Origin: Otatea glauca
Lineage: Eukaryota > Streptophyta > Magnoliopsida > Poales > Poaceae
Length of the DNA stretch: 64,000 bases
Direction of reading: 5' to 3'
NCBI GenBank assembly: GCA_036346275.1
Contig: CM070723.1
Span: 26,666,176-26,730,175, forward strand
Below the pieces are notes generated by a model. The model was not told the origin of the DNA and did no database searches. It was given only the letters and a program-made list of their open reading frames with translations. Position 1 is the first letter of the stretch. The number at the start of each line of letters is the position of its first letter. This document shows, piece after piece, positions 22,479 through 33,533 of the stretch. The position numbers and the translations under genes were made by a program.

Positions 22479-22986
22479 CTAATGCATGCAAGCTAAATAA
22501 GTACCTAGACTAGCTACCAAACTGACACATTCATGTAAACAGTTGCATTTCACTGAACACCTTGTGGGCAGCCGAATTAGAGAGGGAGGACGACGCGTGC
22601 ACAGCTGTACCTCGGTCCTCCTGGGTGGAATAGCGGTGTGGCGGCAGTTTGGTGGCGGAGGAGGCGCCGGCGAGGTGGCGGAGATGGCGTCGGCGGGGTG
22701 GAGTGGCAGCGGCGACGAGGGCACCAGCGCAGGGTCGACTGGCGCGGGGTGGAGTGGTGCCGGGATGGTTGGGTGGCGGAGGAGGGCAACGGCGTCGACA
22801 AGGACGACGGTGCGGGATCTCGACGGAGGCGACGACGGTGGCAGTTGGAGAGACAGAGGAGGCAGCGGCGCGCGGGGGGTCTCGAGCGGGGACTTAGAAA
22901 ATTTGGGGTGTGAGAAAAAAGCGGGGCGTGTAAACTTTATACAGGGAGCACTTTTACAAGCGGTTCTTAGAACCAATCGCTTGTAA
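22479..22986. other. GC-rich low-complexity segment of the CACTA
   Basis: Open frames run on both strands (22543-22986 plus, 22479-22976 minus) but are Pro/Ser/Arg or Gly/Arg rich and lack recognisable domains. It could be the CpG-rich 5' part of a captured gene or of the transposon gene. Not called as coding. Confidence 0.4.
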
Positions 22987-23231
22987 AATATCTCTACAAG
23001 TGGTTTTATAACGAACCGCTTGTGGAGGGAGGACTTCTACAAGCGGTTCTTAGAACCAACCGCTCGTAAAATATCTCTTCAAGCGGTTTTAGAACCAACC
23101 GCTTGTAGAGGGAGGACTTCTACAAGCGGTTGATATTACTAACCACTTCTGAATGTTGCGTTCTAGAAGCGGTTCTTTTCTCAAACCGCTTCTGAATGTT
23201 GCGTTCTAGAAGCGGTTCTTTTCTCAAACCG

Positions 23232-23505
23232 CTTCAGTTTAATTTCAGAATTTTTAAAAAATGCTTTTAGCACTTTACTTTCATTTTAGAATTTTTTAAA
23301 AAGCTTTTAGAACTTTAATTTCATTCCATAATTTTTTAAAATTGTTTTTAGCAATTTAGTTTCATTCTATAATTTTTAAAAAAGCTTTTAGCACTTTACT
23401 TTCATTCCAGAAATTTTTAAAAAGCTTTTAGCACTTCAGTTTCATTTCATAATTTTTTAAAAAGCTTTTAGAACTTTACTTTCATTTCATAATTTTTAAA
23501 AAAAA
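23232..23505. repeat. ~45-50-bp AT-rich tandem repeat
   Basis: About six units contain TTTTTAAAAAGCTTTTAG and ACTTTACTTTCATT with small variations. They are placed just downstream (minus strand) of the transposase-associated exon. Confidence 0.75.
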
Positions 23506-23696
23506 CCTCTCATGATCAAGTGGTTCATAACTTGCCATCGCTGGGAGTGCTCCTTCTCGTTCTTGCAATCTACACACAGACAACATATGAAGTTGCCTGG
23601 AGGCAAGAATGCAACGGTCGCATCGAGAAAAGCCTGCACGCCATCGATGAACTCTCTCGAGCGACGGTCCATATTGTACATCCATTGCCGCTTCAT
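23496..23696 (-). pseudogene. CACTA transposase-associated domain exon
   Basis: The 66-codon minus-strand frame starts MKRQWMYNMDRRSREFIDGV and continues with FLDATVAFLPPG, ICCLCVDCKN and VMNHLIMRGF. This matches the transposase-associated domain that opens En/Spm-type (TNP2) transposases: W-M near the start, S-x-E/F-x-x-GV, the C-x2-C-x2-C-like motif and HL..GF. Only this first exon remains; no TNP2 catalytic part follows in this element. It confirms the element descends from an autonomous CACTA transcribed on the minus strand. Confidence 0.75.
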
Positions 23697-24614
23697 CTAC
23701 ACCAAGTTATAATTTCATTAAAAATTATAACAAATTTCGTTACAAAAATTATAACCTAACTTAAATTTCGTTACATTTAAACCCAACAAAAAAAGCTACA
23801 CCTACACCGTCATCCAATTAAAGACCTACCTTTCTAATTATTTTGTATCGCTTCCTAACTTTGTAATTATTTTTTATCCTTCTACATATTTTTCTATTTT
23901 ATTTCATACACCAATAATTACTTCCTTGCAATGTTGTACCTAGATCTCCCCCAACTTATTGTGATATTTAAGATTCTAAAGCTAACAACCACCTAGATCT
24001 AAAGCTTCCAATCACCTTTACCTTGTAATGTCATAGTTTTAACTAGATCTCCACCCTACATCTTCATACAACAACAAAAACAAGGCATAAAAAATAAATT
24101 TTCGATCATGTTTAAAAAGTTCAAGATTTCTCCACATCCATTGAAAAAATAGCAATATCTAGGTGAGAAGGATGTTCACATGATGTTACTAACTTTGAAA
24201 CACTTAATTTGGAGCTAATCACCTCCAATTAAAAATTTGGGCAACACCTCCCCAAGAACAGCGCTGGGCCGGCCTTCTCTGTTCGATCGTACCTCTGCTG
24301 GCTCATGGAGGAAGAAGGATTTAAATGCGCTGCGCGGGAGGGCTTCCAGAAACGGTTTGAGACACGAACCGCTTCTGAATGTTGTGTTCTAGAAGCGGTT
24401 CTTTCCTCAAACCGCTTCTAAAAATCAGAAGCGGTTTGAGACTAGAACGGCTTCTAGAATGCATCATTCAGAAGCGGTTCGTGTCTCAAACCGCTTCTGA
24501 AATCTCTCTCCGGACCGTTGCCAACGAACCGCTTCTGGTGCGAACATCACAACGGGTTCGCACTAAACCGCTTCTAATAGGCCGGTTGTGATGCCCAATT
24601 CTGTAGTAGTGATT

Positions 24615-25853
24615 GTTGGAGAGGCCGGCCGGGGCACACCATTTGGCACTTGGGCACTACAATATTTTTATTTTTTCAAAAAAAATAAAAAAATACTTTT
24701 TAATAAAATTTTCCCCTCTCTATTAACATCGAGTTATAGTTTTTTTTTAAAAAAAAATCAGATTTTAAAGAAAATTTTCTCAATTAGGGATTGCCCACAG
24801 CAACGTACTTTACTAGTTGATAGAGTTAGCCAGTTAGAATTTGGTTTTTAGTTATTCCTTCGGTCTAAGTTAGGCCAGTGGATATATATATATATATATA
24901 TATAGAGTGCCACACGGAAGTGCCTTTTTGCTTTGGGCGGCCAAGTGCAAACCGTATCAAGCTCTCTACTTTTCTCAGTGCTTTTTACCACTGACACAGG
25001 ACGAATTCCTAACTACCTACTGCTCGATCGTTGGGTTAGTAATATATTGAGCTACATGCCTATATCTTACCTGCTATTTGGAAGGGAGAAAGTTAGGCGC
25101 GAATGTCCCTCGTGGTGCTGCGGAGATTCATACGAGGCTTGTAGTCCACCTGTTGATTTTGTATGACGTTCACATATTTCAATATTCAACCTTTGTAATA
25201 TTTGATCAACAATCTATAGGTTTAGTGATACAGAAGTGGTGCAGTTAGATTTGTATTTGAATATAGCTTCGTATGATATTAGTTTTTTAGTTATTAATAA
25301 TATATCGTAGAAGATATGAACGGTCAAAAGTTCAGTTTTGCAGACGATGCCAAACCAAAGCACATCCTATAAAACTCAATAGAGGGAATACAATTTGTAC
25401 AAATTATCACATTAAATTCGACCTAGATAAGGAGGGAAGACAGTTCATTCCGGGTTGCTACTACTAAGCAAAACATAAGGTCACAACCTATTCTTAATCA
25501 TGTTAAACGCGACTACGATTATTCTGATAACGTGTGGCATAATGACATTTTAGCCTTTGGAATCAACTTTAGCAGTACGGATGATTACGTGCATCTGGTC
25601 ATATGCATCAGCACATGGCTTTCGCAAGTACGATAGTGAGAGATCATTGGCCATAGTTGGAACTGATGTAAATATGTTCAAGAGATCAATCATAAAGATG
25701 ATTGATAGATGTTTATATTTTCATGCTAGTTTAATAAATACTATGTTATAGATCAAGTATATGACGCGATCATGAGACTCTGTAACATATTTTTGGTATT
25801 ATTATAAATTATCACTCATCGTTTAATTGATTGGACCAACAATTGCTTACTTA
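24615..25853. other. No gene recognised
   Basis: AT-rich sequence between the CACTA element and the gypsy element. It holds an (AT)n microsatellite at 24882-24904. Short frames (24933-25166, 25557-25751) are not recognisable. Confidence 0.45.
24882..24904. repeat. (AT)n microsatellite
   Basis: About 11 uninterrupted AT/TA dinucleotides. Confidence 0.95.
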
Positions 25854-25858
25854 CATAG

Positions 25859-26510
25859 TATTTGTACCAAAATTTGGCAGGTATGGTTAAAATCGGCAAG
25901 AGAAAATCAACATACAGTAATCAACAAACGATTTGCAAAGATTTGAAGATATTTGGTAACGGTAAAGATTTGAAGGGAAAGCTATCCGGATTGAGGTTGA
26001 TACAGATCATACTTTGTAACGTATTGTGATAGGACACGATCGAACGACGGATATAAAAGGAGGACAAGGGCGAACTGAAGAAAAGGATCACAATCAAACA
26101 CACCAATTTACATTATTCTCTTTTCCTGTCGATTAGGACTAGTTCTTGTAATTTAATCTTTGTAATTCGATCTTGATCAATAAAGTTGCGCATCGCCGAT
26201 TGTTGATCTTCTTTAAATTACACCCGAGGTTCGATTTATTCTAATTTTGTTGCGCATCGCCTTCTTCAGAATCGATCTACCTTTATCCTCTGATTAGCCT
26301 TAATCGGCTAGTTAGACTTACCCCTTTATCTTGACTTAATCAGCTTTGAGCTGATTGAATCTAAGCCGATTGATCTTCACGATCGGCTTTGAGTGAATTT
26401 CATATTTTTACCTTGTCAATTCCAGGTCAAATCGACTGGTACGCTCTGAACCAGGTGTTCGTCTAGTGTGCTGTTGTCAGAAACCCTACTTCAAGTTTTT
26501 GACGTCAACA
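25859..26510 (+). repeat. 5' LTR of gypsy element
   Basis: It starts TATTTGTACC where the 3' LTR starts TGTTTGCACC, so the canonical TG has mutated to TA, and ends GACGTCAACA. It contains TATAAAAG at 26052 and an AATAAA signal at 26179-26184. The repeated AATCGGCT and AGCCGAT motifs, also common through the internal region, are a family signature. Confidence 0.93.
26052..26059 (+). promoter_or_regulatory. TATA box of gypsy 5' LTR
   Basis: TATAAAAG, with an identical counterpart at 40613-40620 in the 3' LTR. An AATAAA signal follows ~125 bases downstream in both, giving a U3-R-U5 layout. Confidence 0.7.
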
Positions 26511-26516
26511 CACTCT

Positions 26517-26534
26517 TGGCACACCCAGTGGGAC
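26517..26534 (+). promoter_or_regulatory. Primer-binding site
   Basis: TGGCACACCCAGTGGGAC lies six bases after the 5' LTR. It resembles the TGGCRC..CCAGTGGGAC site common in grass Tat elements. The matching tRNA was not determined. Confidence 0.6.
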
Positions 26535-26538
26535 AATA

Positions 26539-28440
26539 ATGTCTTCATCAGGAAAGTCGATTCCACCATCCGATCTCAACGCTGAAGCTATAATCGTCCC
26601 AACGATGGACAATTTAACGCCAGAACAACGTGGAGAAGTCGAAGATCGAAAAGCCCACTCTAGAGGAGATGATGCTGAATTGCTATCAGAAGACTAGACA
26701 TGGTGTCACTCAAAAGACCGCTTTGCTGATGGTCAATGCCCTGGGGGATGTAGGCGTAACAGAAGGATCGGTAAGTCTATATCTGCCCGCTCAAGCCGAG
26801 CTATCGGCTATGATTAATCAATCTATACATCATGCTCTGATAAACCAGTCATCGGCTCTTGTCACAGCAGTTAAGCCGATGATTGCAAATAGTGTTAAAA
26901 CTATCGCCAGGAATTGGCCTCATCTGGAAGCCTGCTCGACCCAATGCAAGCTCTGCCAAGTTACCCTATCTTTTAAATAGCACAAAACACGCAGAGCACA
27001 CTAGCCGATCCTAAACCATCGGCTATAACCTCACCACCAACTATGATGCCCACTCAACCCACCATCATACTGCCAGAGATCCTCGATCGAGTGGAGTAAC
27101 CCATTACCAGGCTTACACTGATGCTGCTAAGCTAGATACATCGACGAATCTACCGACGTTAGCTCCTTTTTACGCTTTTCCACAATCGGTTCCACAGCCG
27201 ATTGAAGATGACAGATAGCCACGTCATGAGCATATCCTGCCTAGAAATCCAGTTCCGCAAAGGGTAGTAAACTATTCAGAACCTTTTGTCTTATTACCAG
27301 AATCACAAACTAGGAACAATAGGTATGACCAGTATACTCATCTACCATCGGCTCAACCTAATCGGCAGCTCGAGTTCGCACTCGGGGGGCAGAATGCCAA
27401 TTTTGAACAATATTATCAAGGACCTACCATTCCGGTGGTCGATAATATAAATTGTGCCGATCAAATTTCCGTTGTCTTAAGGGATCAATTCGGCATACAA
27501 GCAAAAGTGAAGGTTATCGGCTATAGAAAGTCGTATCCTGATTATATAGATCGTATGCCTTATCCTCACAATTTCAAAGTCCCAGATTTTGCAAAATTCT
27601 CTGGTGACGACTCAATTACAACATTAGAACATGTTGAACGCTTTATTGCACAATGCTGCAAAGTAGCTCAGTCCGACGGGCTGAAAATCAGACTGTTCCC
27701 ATTATCATTATCAAGAGCAGCTTTTACTTGGTTTACTTGTGTGCCTCCAAATTCCATGATTTGGAAAGCCGATTCCATGAATACTTTTTCTCAGGCAGTT
27801 TAGAACTCAGGATCTCCGATCTAAGCTCTGTTCGCCAGAAATTTGGAGAATCGGTAACTGATTATATTAAAATATTTAGAGAAATCAGAAATCGGTGTTT
27901 TAGTGTCACGTTACCCGATTTCGAACTCGCTGATTTGGCTTTCCAAGGGTTAATTCCACCACTCAGAGAAAAGTTTGGGGGACAGGAGTTCACCGATCTG
28001 AGTCATTTGCTTCATCGTGTGTCGGCTCAAGAGAGTCGATTCCCAGATAATAGGGCATTGAAGGATAGGTTCAAAACAAATGGTAATAATAAGGAAAAGG
28101 ATAAAGCCAAAGTTAATATGGTCGACTATTGTCCTAGCGAATCCTCAGAGGACGATGAAGCAGAGATAAACATAGCCGAATGGATAAAAGGTTCTAAAAA
28201 ATCCTTAGTCTATTCCTGGCTTAAGCCGACTAGAAATAAGTCAAAAATTAAATACACTTTTGATGTCTCCAAGTGTGATCATATTTTTGATTTATTGTTA
28301 CAAGAAAAAATAATACGATTGCCTAAAGGACATGTTATACCATCGGCTGATGAGATCAAGAAATGCAGGTAGTGCAAGTGGCATCATTCTTTTTCTCATA
28401 ATACTAACGATTGCAATATTTTTCGTTAGCAGATTCATTA
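26539..28440 (+). pseudogene. gypsy gag, decayed
   Basis: This structural capsid gene opens with ATG 26539, 29 bases after the LTR. The N-terminal third has several stops and frame shifts. The conserved capsid region is split over frames at 27435-27803 and 27800-28372. It has FKVPDFAKFSGDD, then LFPLSLSRAAFTWF and, after a frame change, YIKIFREIRNRC and LADLAFQGLIPPLREKF, typical of the Retrotrans_gag domain of Tat elements. A zinc-knuckle-like segment lies at about 28365-28420 (CKWHHSFSHNTNDC), preceded by a stop. The capsid packages RNA into cytoplasmic particles; this copy cannot make an intact one. Confidence 0.8.
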
Positions 28441-28483
28441 AGCTATCGAGGATGGTCGGCTAAAATTCGCTGATGAGCCGATC

Positions 28484-29930
28484 ATGCAAGTTGATGTTGA
28501 TCCGTTCCCTATTAATATGGTTCAATGTTCGAGCAAAGGAAAGAAGCTGATGCACAGCGACGAGCCAAAAAGGGATCGGCAAGTTGATATTCAGTCAGCT
28601 TCAGATGGTAATCAGACATTAAAAATCACGATCGGTTCTTTACAAACAGAAAACGATCATGAAGGCAAAATTTTGAGGACTATTAAACCCAAGGGGAACC
28701 CGCAGGTTGGCCGATGGTACAAGACGGAAAAATCATCGTCGAAACAGCCATCAAAAAGGCCGGGACCGACATTTTTTCAGTTGATGGAGAAGTACGAAAG
28801 AATGAATAATCAGCTGCGATATTCTCCTCGTCGGTTAGACAGTCTATATCAAACTGAAAACGTAGAGAGAGCGCATCAGAGGTGCCCTTTTTGGCAATTT
28901 TGTTGGGAAAGGGGAGTAGCATTGCTGTCTCCACATACATGCCCCATGGAGCATTATCCCCAAGTCAATTGGCCTAGCCGATCGGCTAAAGACAGGTCGT
29001 CTGGGCCAATACGAGATCATCCCAATAAAAGTTACGGAAGACCGGTTCACAAAAGATTCTCCGAACCAAATCAGGTGCCGAACCAGGTTAAAGCACAAGG
29101 GTCCAGTTCTGATCGGAAAGATTTGGCTGGCAAAATACGTAAGCCAATGGAGCCCAAACCTAGGTGGTGTCCATCTGGCCTTAGCCGATCACCGCGTAGA
29201 TGGTTGCAAAGGCTATGGACTCAAGAGATCAGAGAAGCTGATGCAGAGAGATAGAGGGATCAAACCTTCAATGAACTTTGGCCGATCAAAGTTACTAAGA
29301 AAGAATGGAGAAAGAAAGAACAGGTTGAAGAAGATTTTGATTCAGCTGATGACTTAGATTCTCCCATGACTAGGGATGATACACCTCCGATGGACATCAA
29401 CATGGTATTTACATTGCCAGCCAAGTTCAAAATTAAAACTGAATCGGCCAAAGAAACTTTTGCTCAATCATGTTTAGGTGCCCAAAACGCTATCTTTGAA
29501 AAACCTCGAGATGATCATCCGCATCTAAAACCATTGTATATGAAAGGTTATATAAATGGCAAGCCGATATCAATGATGCTGGTGGATGGGGGAGCTACAG
29601 TCAATCTGATGTCATACACCACCTGCAAGAAATTGGGTAAGTCCGATGAAGACTTAACCAAGACTAATATGGTTTTGAATGACTTCACAGGCGACCCCAC
29701 GGAAGCCGAAGGAGTCATGGTCACAGAGTTGACTGTTGGCAGTAAAACTTTGCCGACCACATTTTAGTTCATTGACGCCAAAGGAAATTACAATGTGCAG
29801 CTTGGTCAGGATTGGATTCATACCAATTGCTGCATCCCGTTGACCATGCATCAGGCACTTGTTAAGTGGAATGGAGGTGAAGTTGAGGTTGTCACATCAG
29901 ATACATCTGCTCATATCGCCATGGCTAGTT
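28484..29930 (+). pseudogene. gypsy gag-pol linker and aspartic protease
   Basis: The linker (28484-29254) is basic, with a second Cys/Trp-rich patch near 28885 (CPFWQFCWERG). The protease lies in the frame at 29366-29767. The active-site motif MMLVDGGATVNLMSY gives the catalytic Asp-Gly-Gly-Ala; it is followed by LNDFTGDPTEAEGV and VTELTVGSKTLPTTF, then, after a stop, FIDAKGNYNVQLGQDWI, the C-terminal part of the fold. The enzyme would cut the polyprotein; a stop at about 29765 splits it. Confidence 0.8.
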
Positions 29931-30078
29931 CTGATGCGAATTGGCAACACGAAGAGGCTGGATGCATATCAGAAAAGATGCTGGACGATTGTGACTTCAT
30001 TTGCGTAAGTAAGATAGGACTTATGCCGATCAATGTCAAGCCAGTCACGTTTGATCGAGCAAATGAGGTATTACACCG

Positions 30079-31746
30079 ATGGGGACAAGAAAAACGATGA
30101 AGGCTTTACAAGACAAAATACAAAGCTATCGGCAAATAACAGATAGCTATGAGGCCATAGAGGATTTCCAAGAAATTGAAAAGTTGGGCCAAGGCTTCAC
30201 GTCTACTGATCTGCTTGAAGAAGTCGATATAGGTAGTGGTGATAGGAAAAGACCAACTTTTATTAGTGCAAAATTAGATGCAAAATACAAAGAAAAATTG
30301 GTGAAAACTCTTAGAGATTATAAAGATTGTTTTGCTTGGGAGTATCATGAGATGCCTGGTTTAAGACGACAATTGGTCGAACATCGATTGCCTATTAAAC
30401 CAGGATATCGGCCGTTTAAACAGTATCTTAGACATTTTAATCCAGCACTGCATAATATTATAAAGGAGGAGATAGAACGGTTATTGGAGGCAAAATTCAT
30501 TAAGCCTTGCCGATATGCAGAATGGGTTTCCAACATCGTTCTAGTCATATTTACACCAAAAGATGAATATCCAATGTCGATAGCCGATGTGCTTATTGAT
30601 GCTGCATCAGGGAATAAAATCATAAGTTTTTTAGACAGAAATGACGGATATAATCAGATATTCATGGCAGAAGCTGATATACCAAAAACTGCCTTCAGGT
30701 GTCCTGGTGCAATAGGATTATTTGAGTGGACGGTTATGACTTTCGGTTTAAATAATGCCGGGGCAACTTTTCAGCGAGCCATGAATATGATTTTTCATGA
30801 CTTAATCGGTCATATTGTTGAAATATACATTGATGATGTTGTGGTAAAATCCAAAGATGACTTACAACACTTAACCGATTTAGAAAAAGTTTTCCAGAAC
30901 ATAAGATTACATGGTTTAAAGATGAATCCTTTCAAGTGTGCATTTGGCGTGTTGGTTGGGCAATTTTTGGGCTTTATGGTGCATGAAAGAGGTATCGAAG
31001 TCAATCAAGAAAGGGTCAAAGCTATAGCCAAAACAAAGCCACCGACATGTAAAAATGAATTACAGAAGTTGATTGGTAAGATTAACTATCTCCGAAGATT
31101 TATTTCAAATCTTTCTGGGCGGATTCATACATTTACTCCACTATTGAAGCTGAAGGACAATCAAGAGTTTGTTTGGGGAATTGATCAACAAAACGCTTTT
31201 GATGATATCAAGGAATACTTGGCCAATCCTCCTGTTCTGGCCGCACCACGTAAAGGAATTTCTTTCAAGTTATATATATCGGCTGAGGAGGAAACTATCA
31301 GAGCTGTTTTAGCACAGGAAGTCAATGGTAAGGAAAGGGTAATCTTTTATCTAAGCCGACATCTACTGGATACTGAGATCAGGTACCCTTTTGTTGAGAA
31401 GTTATGTTTGTCCTTATATTTCTCTTGTGCAAAGCTAAGACATTATATTTTAGCATCGGCTTGTAAGGTAATCTGCAAAACTGATGTTATAAAGTATATG
31501 TTATCAGCTCCGATTTCACGAGGTCGACTTGGTAAATGGGCTTATGCCTTAATAGAGTTTGACCTATCATATGAATCGGCTAATGCAGTTAAAGGGCAAG
31601 TTATAGCCGATTTTATGACAGGACATGATACTAATGCCGACCTAGTATTTGTTGCCCCTTGGCAATTATTTTTTGATGGGTCGGTATGCCGGGAAGGTGA
31701 TGGTATTAGTATCGTACTCATATCGCCCAAGCCCCAAGGGTCATAA
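30079..31746 (+). CDS. gypsy reverse transcriptase and RNase H
   Basis: This is one 555-codon open frame. RT occupies roughly residues 100-330: KPCRYAEWVSNIVLV, YPMSIADVLIDAASG, KTAFRCPGAIGLFEWTVMTF, GLNNAGATFQRAMNMIF and the active site YIDDVVVKS (Asp pair at 30832-30837). RNase H follows (about 370-500) with RAVLAQEVNGKERVIFYLS and a tether ending near QVIADFMTGH. The last residues start the second RNase H (QLFFDGSVCREGDG) before a frameshift near 31740. It would copy element RNA into cDNA. The frame probably belongs to a longer polyprotein, so the ATG at 30079 need not be a true start. Confidence 0.88.
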   Translation: MGTRKTMKALQDKIQSYRQITDSYEAIEDFQEIEKLGQGFTSTDLLEEVDIGSGDRKRPTFISAKLDAKYKEKLVKTLRDYKDCFAWEYHEMPGLRRQLVEHRLPIKPGYRPFKQYLRHFNPALHNIIKEEIERLLEAKFIKPCRYAEWVSNIVLVIFTPKDEYPMSIADVLIDAASGNKIISFLDRNDGYNQIFMAEADIPKTAFRCPGAIGLFEWTVMTFGLNNAGATFQRAMNMIFHDLIGHIVEIYIDDVVVKSKDDLQHLTDLEKVFQNIRLHGLKMNPFKCAFGVLVGQFLGFMVHERGIEVNQERVKAIAKTKPPTCKNELQKLIGKINYLRRFISNLSGRIHTFTPLLKLKDNQEFVWGIDQQNAFDDIKEYLANPPVLAAPRKGISFKLYISAEEETIRAVLAQEVNGKERVIFYLSRHLLDTEIRYPFVEKLCLSLYFSCAKLRHYILASACKVICKTDVIKYMLSAPISRGRLGKWAYALIEFDLSYESANAVKGQVIADFMTGHDTNADLVFVAPWQLFFDGSVCREGDGISIVLISPKPQGS

Positions 31747-32035
31747 TTTTGAATTCGCATTTCAGCTAAATAGCCGATGTTCAAACAACCAAGTGGAGTA
31801 TGAGGCATCGCTCAAAGGTTTACAATTATTAGAGAATATCGGAGTAAATACTGTTGAGGCATATGGTGACTCCCTGTTAATCGTGCAGCAAATAAAAGGC
31901 GAATACCAATGCCGTGATGAAATATTACTTAAATATTTAGAACAGTGCTTCAAAATTATCGGCTCGTTTACCTCATTTTCTATCAGTCATATCCCTCGAG
32001 AATTGAATGATAGGGCCAACGCCCCGGCTCAATAG
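31649..32035 (+). pseudogene. Second (archaeal-like) RNase H domain
   Basis: It runs from FFDGSVCREGDGISIVLISP in the RT frame into another frame after ~31740. There it continues SRCSNNQVEYEASLKGLQLL, VEAYGDSLLIVQQIKGEYQ and ISHIPRELNDRANAPAQ, the D..E..D..H/N layout of the extra RNase H acquired by Tat-lineage elements. One frameshift splits it. Confidence 0.8.
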
Positions 32036-32068
32036 GCGTAAGGGTACAAGGACTTTAGCCGATATCAA

Positions 32069-33348
32069 GTGACTGAACTAGTAAGTAAAGTTGTCATGTG
32101 TGCGGATGTTATGATTGGAGGACACCCATCTAAGCCGACAGAGCGCAAGGTTAGACAGCAAGCTTTGAAGTACGTAGTCCTGGATGATATTTTGTATTAT
32201 CGAACGATGGAAGGTTTGTTGTTGAGATGTCTTGGAACCGAAGAGGCGCAGGTGGCAATGGGTGAAGTACATGAAGGTATTTGCGGATCTCATCAATCGG
32301 CTCATAAAATGAAATGGATGCTGAGGCGAACGGGATATTTCTAGCCGACAATGTTAAAAGATTGTTTCAGATATTACAAAGGATGTCAGACTTGTCAAAA
32401 GTTTGGCAACGTGCAACTAGCACCGACATCGGCTTTACACCTGATTATCAAGCCATGGCCGTTCAGAGGATGAGAAATAGATGTAATCGGTCGAATATTT
32501 TCTGCTTCAAGTAAAGGCCATAAGTTCATTTTGGCCGCAACTGATTATTTCTATAAATGGGTTGAGGCTATACTACTCAAAAAAGTTACGAGTGTTGAAG
32601 TAATTGGGTTTGTTAATGAACATATTGTCCATCGGTTTGGAATACCACAAACTATCACGACCGATCAAGGTACTGTATTTATGTCTAATGAATTTCATAA
32701 TTATGCGAAAAGCCAAGGGATCAAGTTGTTGAATTCATCCCCATATTACGCTCAGGCTAATGGACAAGCCAAGTCATCTAACAAAACATTGATCAAGTTG
32801 ATCAAAAGAAAAATCAATGAAAAACCAAGGTATATGCACTCAACGCTATCGAAGTCACTTTGGGCTATCGGCTAGCTTATCACGGAGCAACAAAGCTTTC
32901 GCCTTATCAGTTAGTGTATGGTCAAGAAGTCATTTTGCCCGTGGAGATTAACATCGATTCTATACGAATAGCCAGACAAAATGGTTTGTCGGCTCAAAAT
33001 TACAACGATCTAATGATCGATAACTTGGATGGATTAGCAGAATTACTTTTGTCTACACTGGATCGGCTTAAGAAGAATAAAGTCAGAGTTGCATGGGTAT
33101 ACAATAAAAATGTGGTGCCTAAGTCTTTTGATGAGGCCAATTTAGTTTGGAAGACAATACTGCCTGTTGGTTCTAAAGATAATCGATTTGGAAAATGGTT
33201 GCCTACGTGGGAAGGATTGTATAAGGTTAATCGGCTAGTCGATTGAAATTCGTACATACTTGAGACGTTAGAAGGATCTATTTTGCCTAAAGCGATTAAC
33301 GGGAAGTACTTGAAGAAATACTATCCTAGAGTCTGGGTTGGAGCTTAG
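32069..33348 (+). pseudogene. gypsy integrase, catalytic Glu lost
   Basis: The zinc-binding HHCC region is near 32265-32400 (HEGICGSHQSAHKM, then CFRYYKGCQTCQ). The catalytic core has a first Asp in WEIDVIG (~32480), a second Asp in TITTDQGTVF (~32665) and the third acidic position in AQANGQAKSSNKT. Here the expected Glu codon is AAG (Lys) at 32771-32773. Frame changes occur at about 32340, 32510 and 32870; a stop at 33244 precedes a conserved tail ending YYPRVWVGA at 33348. The Glu-to-Lys change alone should abolish strand transfer. Confidence 0.85.
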
Positions 33349-33533
33349 TCGACTAGAAAAGAAAATAGCTCTGAGAAGCCGAGTTAACTCGATGCTGTTA
33401 ATCGGCTAGAAAGGAAGTAAATTACATAACAAAGCCAAATATAAATCGGTTAAACAGCCAATTATAAAACACCAGAGTGTTACAAAATTAGTGTTTCAGG
33501 ACATCCAAAAAGGTTTACATCTTATGGAAAGAG

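Larger units (their letters stand above)
20556..24611 (-). mobile_element. CACTA element carrying a SINA gene copy
   Basis: This is a 4056-bp element. The left end reads CACTACTGCGGATTGGGCAT; the right end is the complement of CACTACTACAGAATTGGGCA. ATT flanks both sides (20553-20555 and 24612-24614). Subterminal regions (20556-20810 and 24335-24611, also 22950-23240) are dense in AAGCGGTT and AACCGCTT in both orientations. Cargo on the minus strand is a transposase-associated exon (23496-23696) and a SINA/SIAH-type gene (22160-21130). A second, 202-bp CACTA with the same ends is nested at 21867-22068. The catalytic transposase is missing, so the element is non-autonomous. Confidence 0.9.

Noticed and set aside
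22479..22986. Long open frames on both strands of a GC-rich segment
   Set aside because: Composition-driven, Pro/Ser or Gly/Arg rich; no recognisable domain. Left as a GC-rich segment of the CACTA element.
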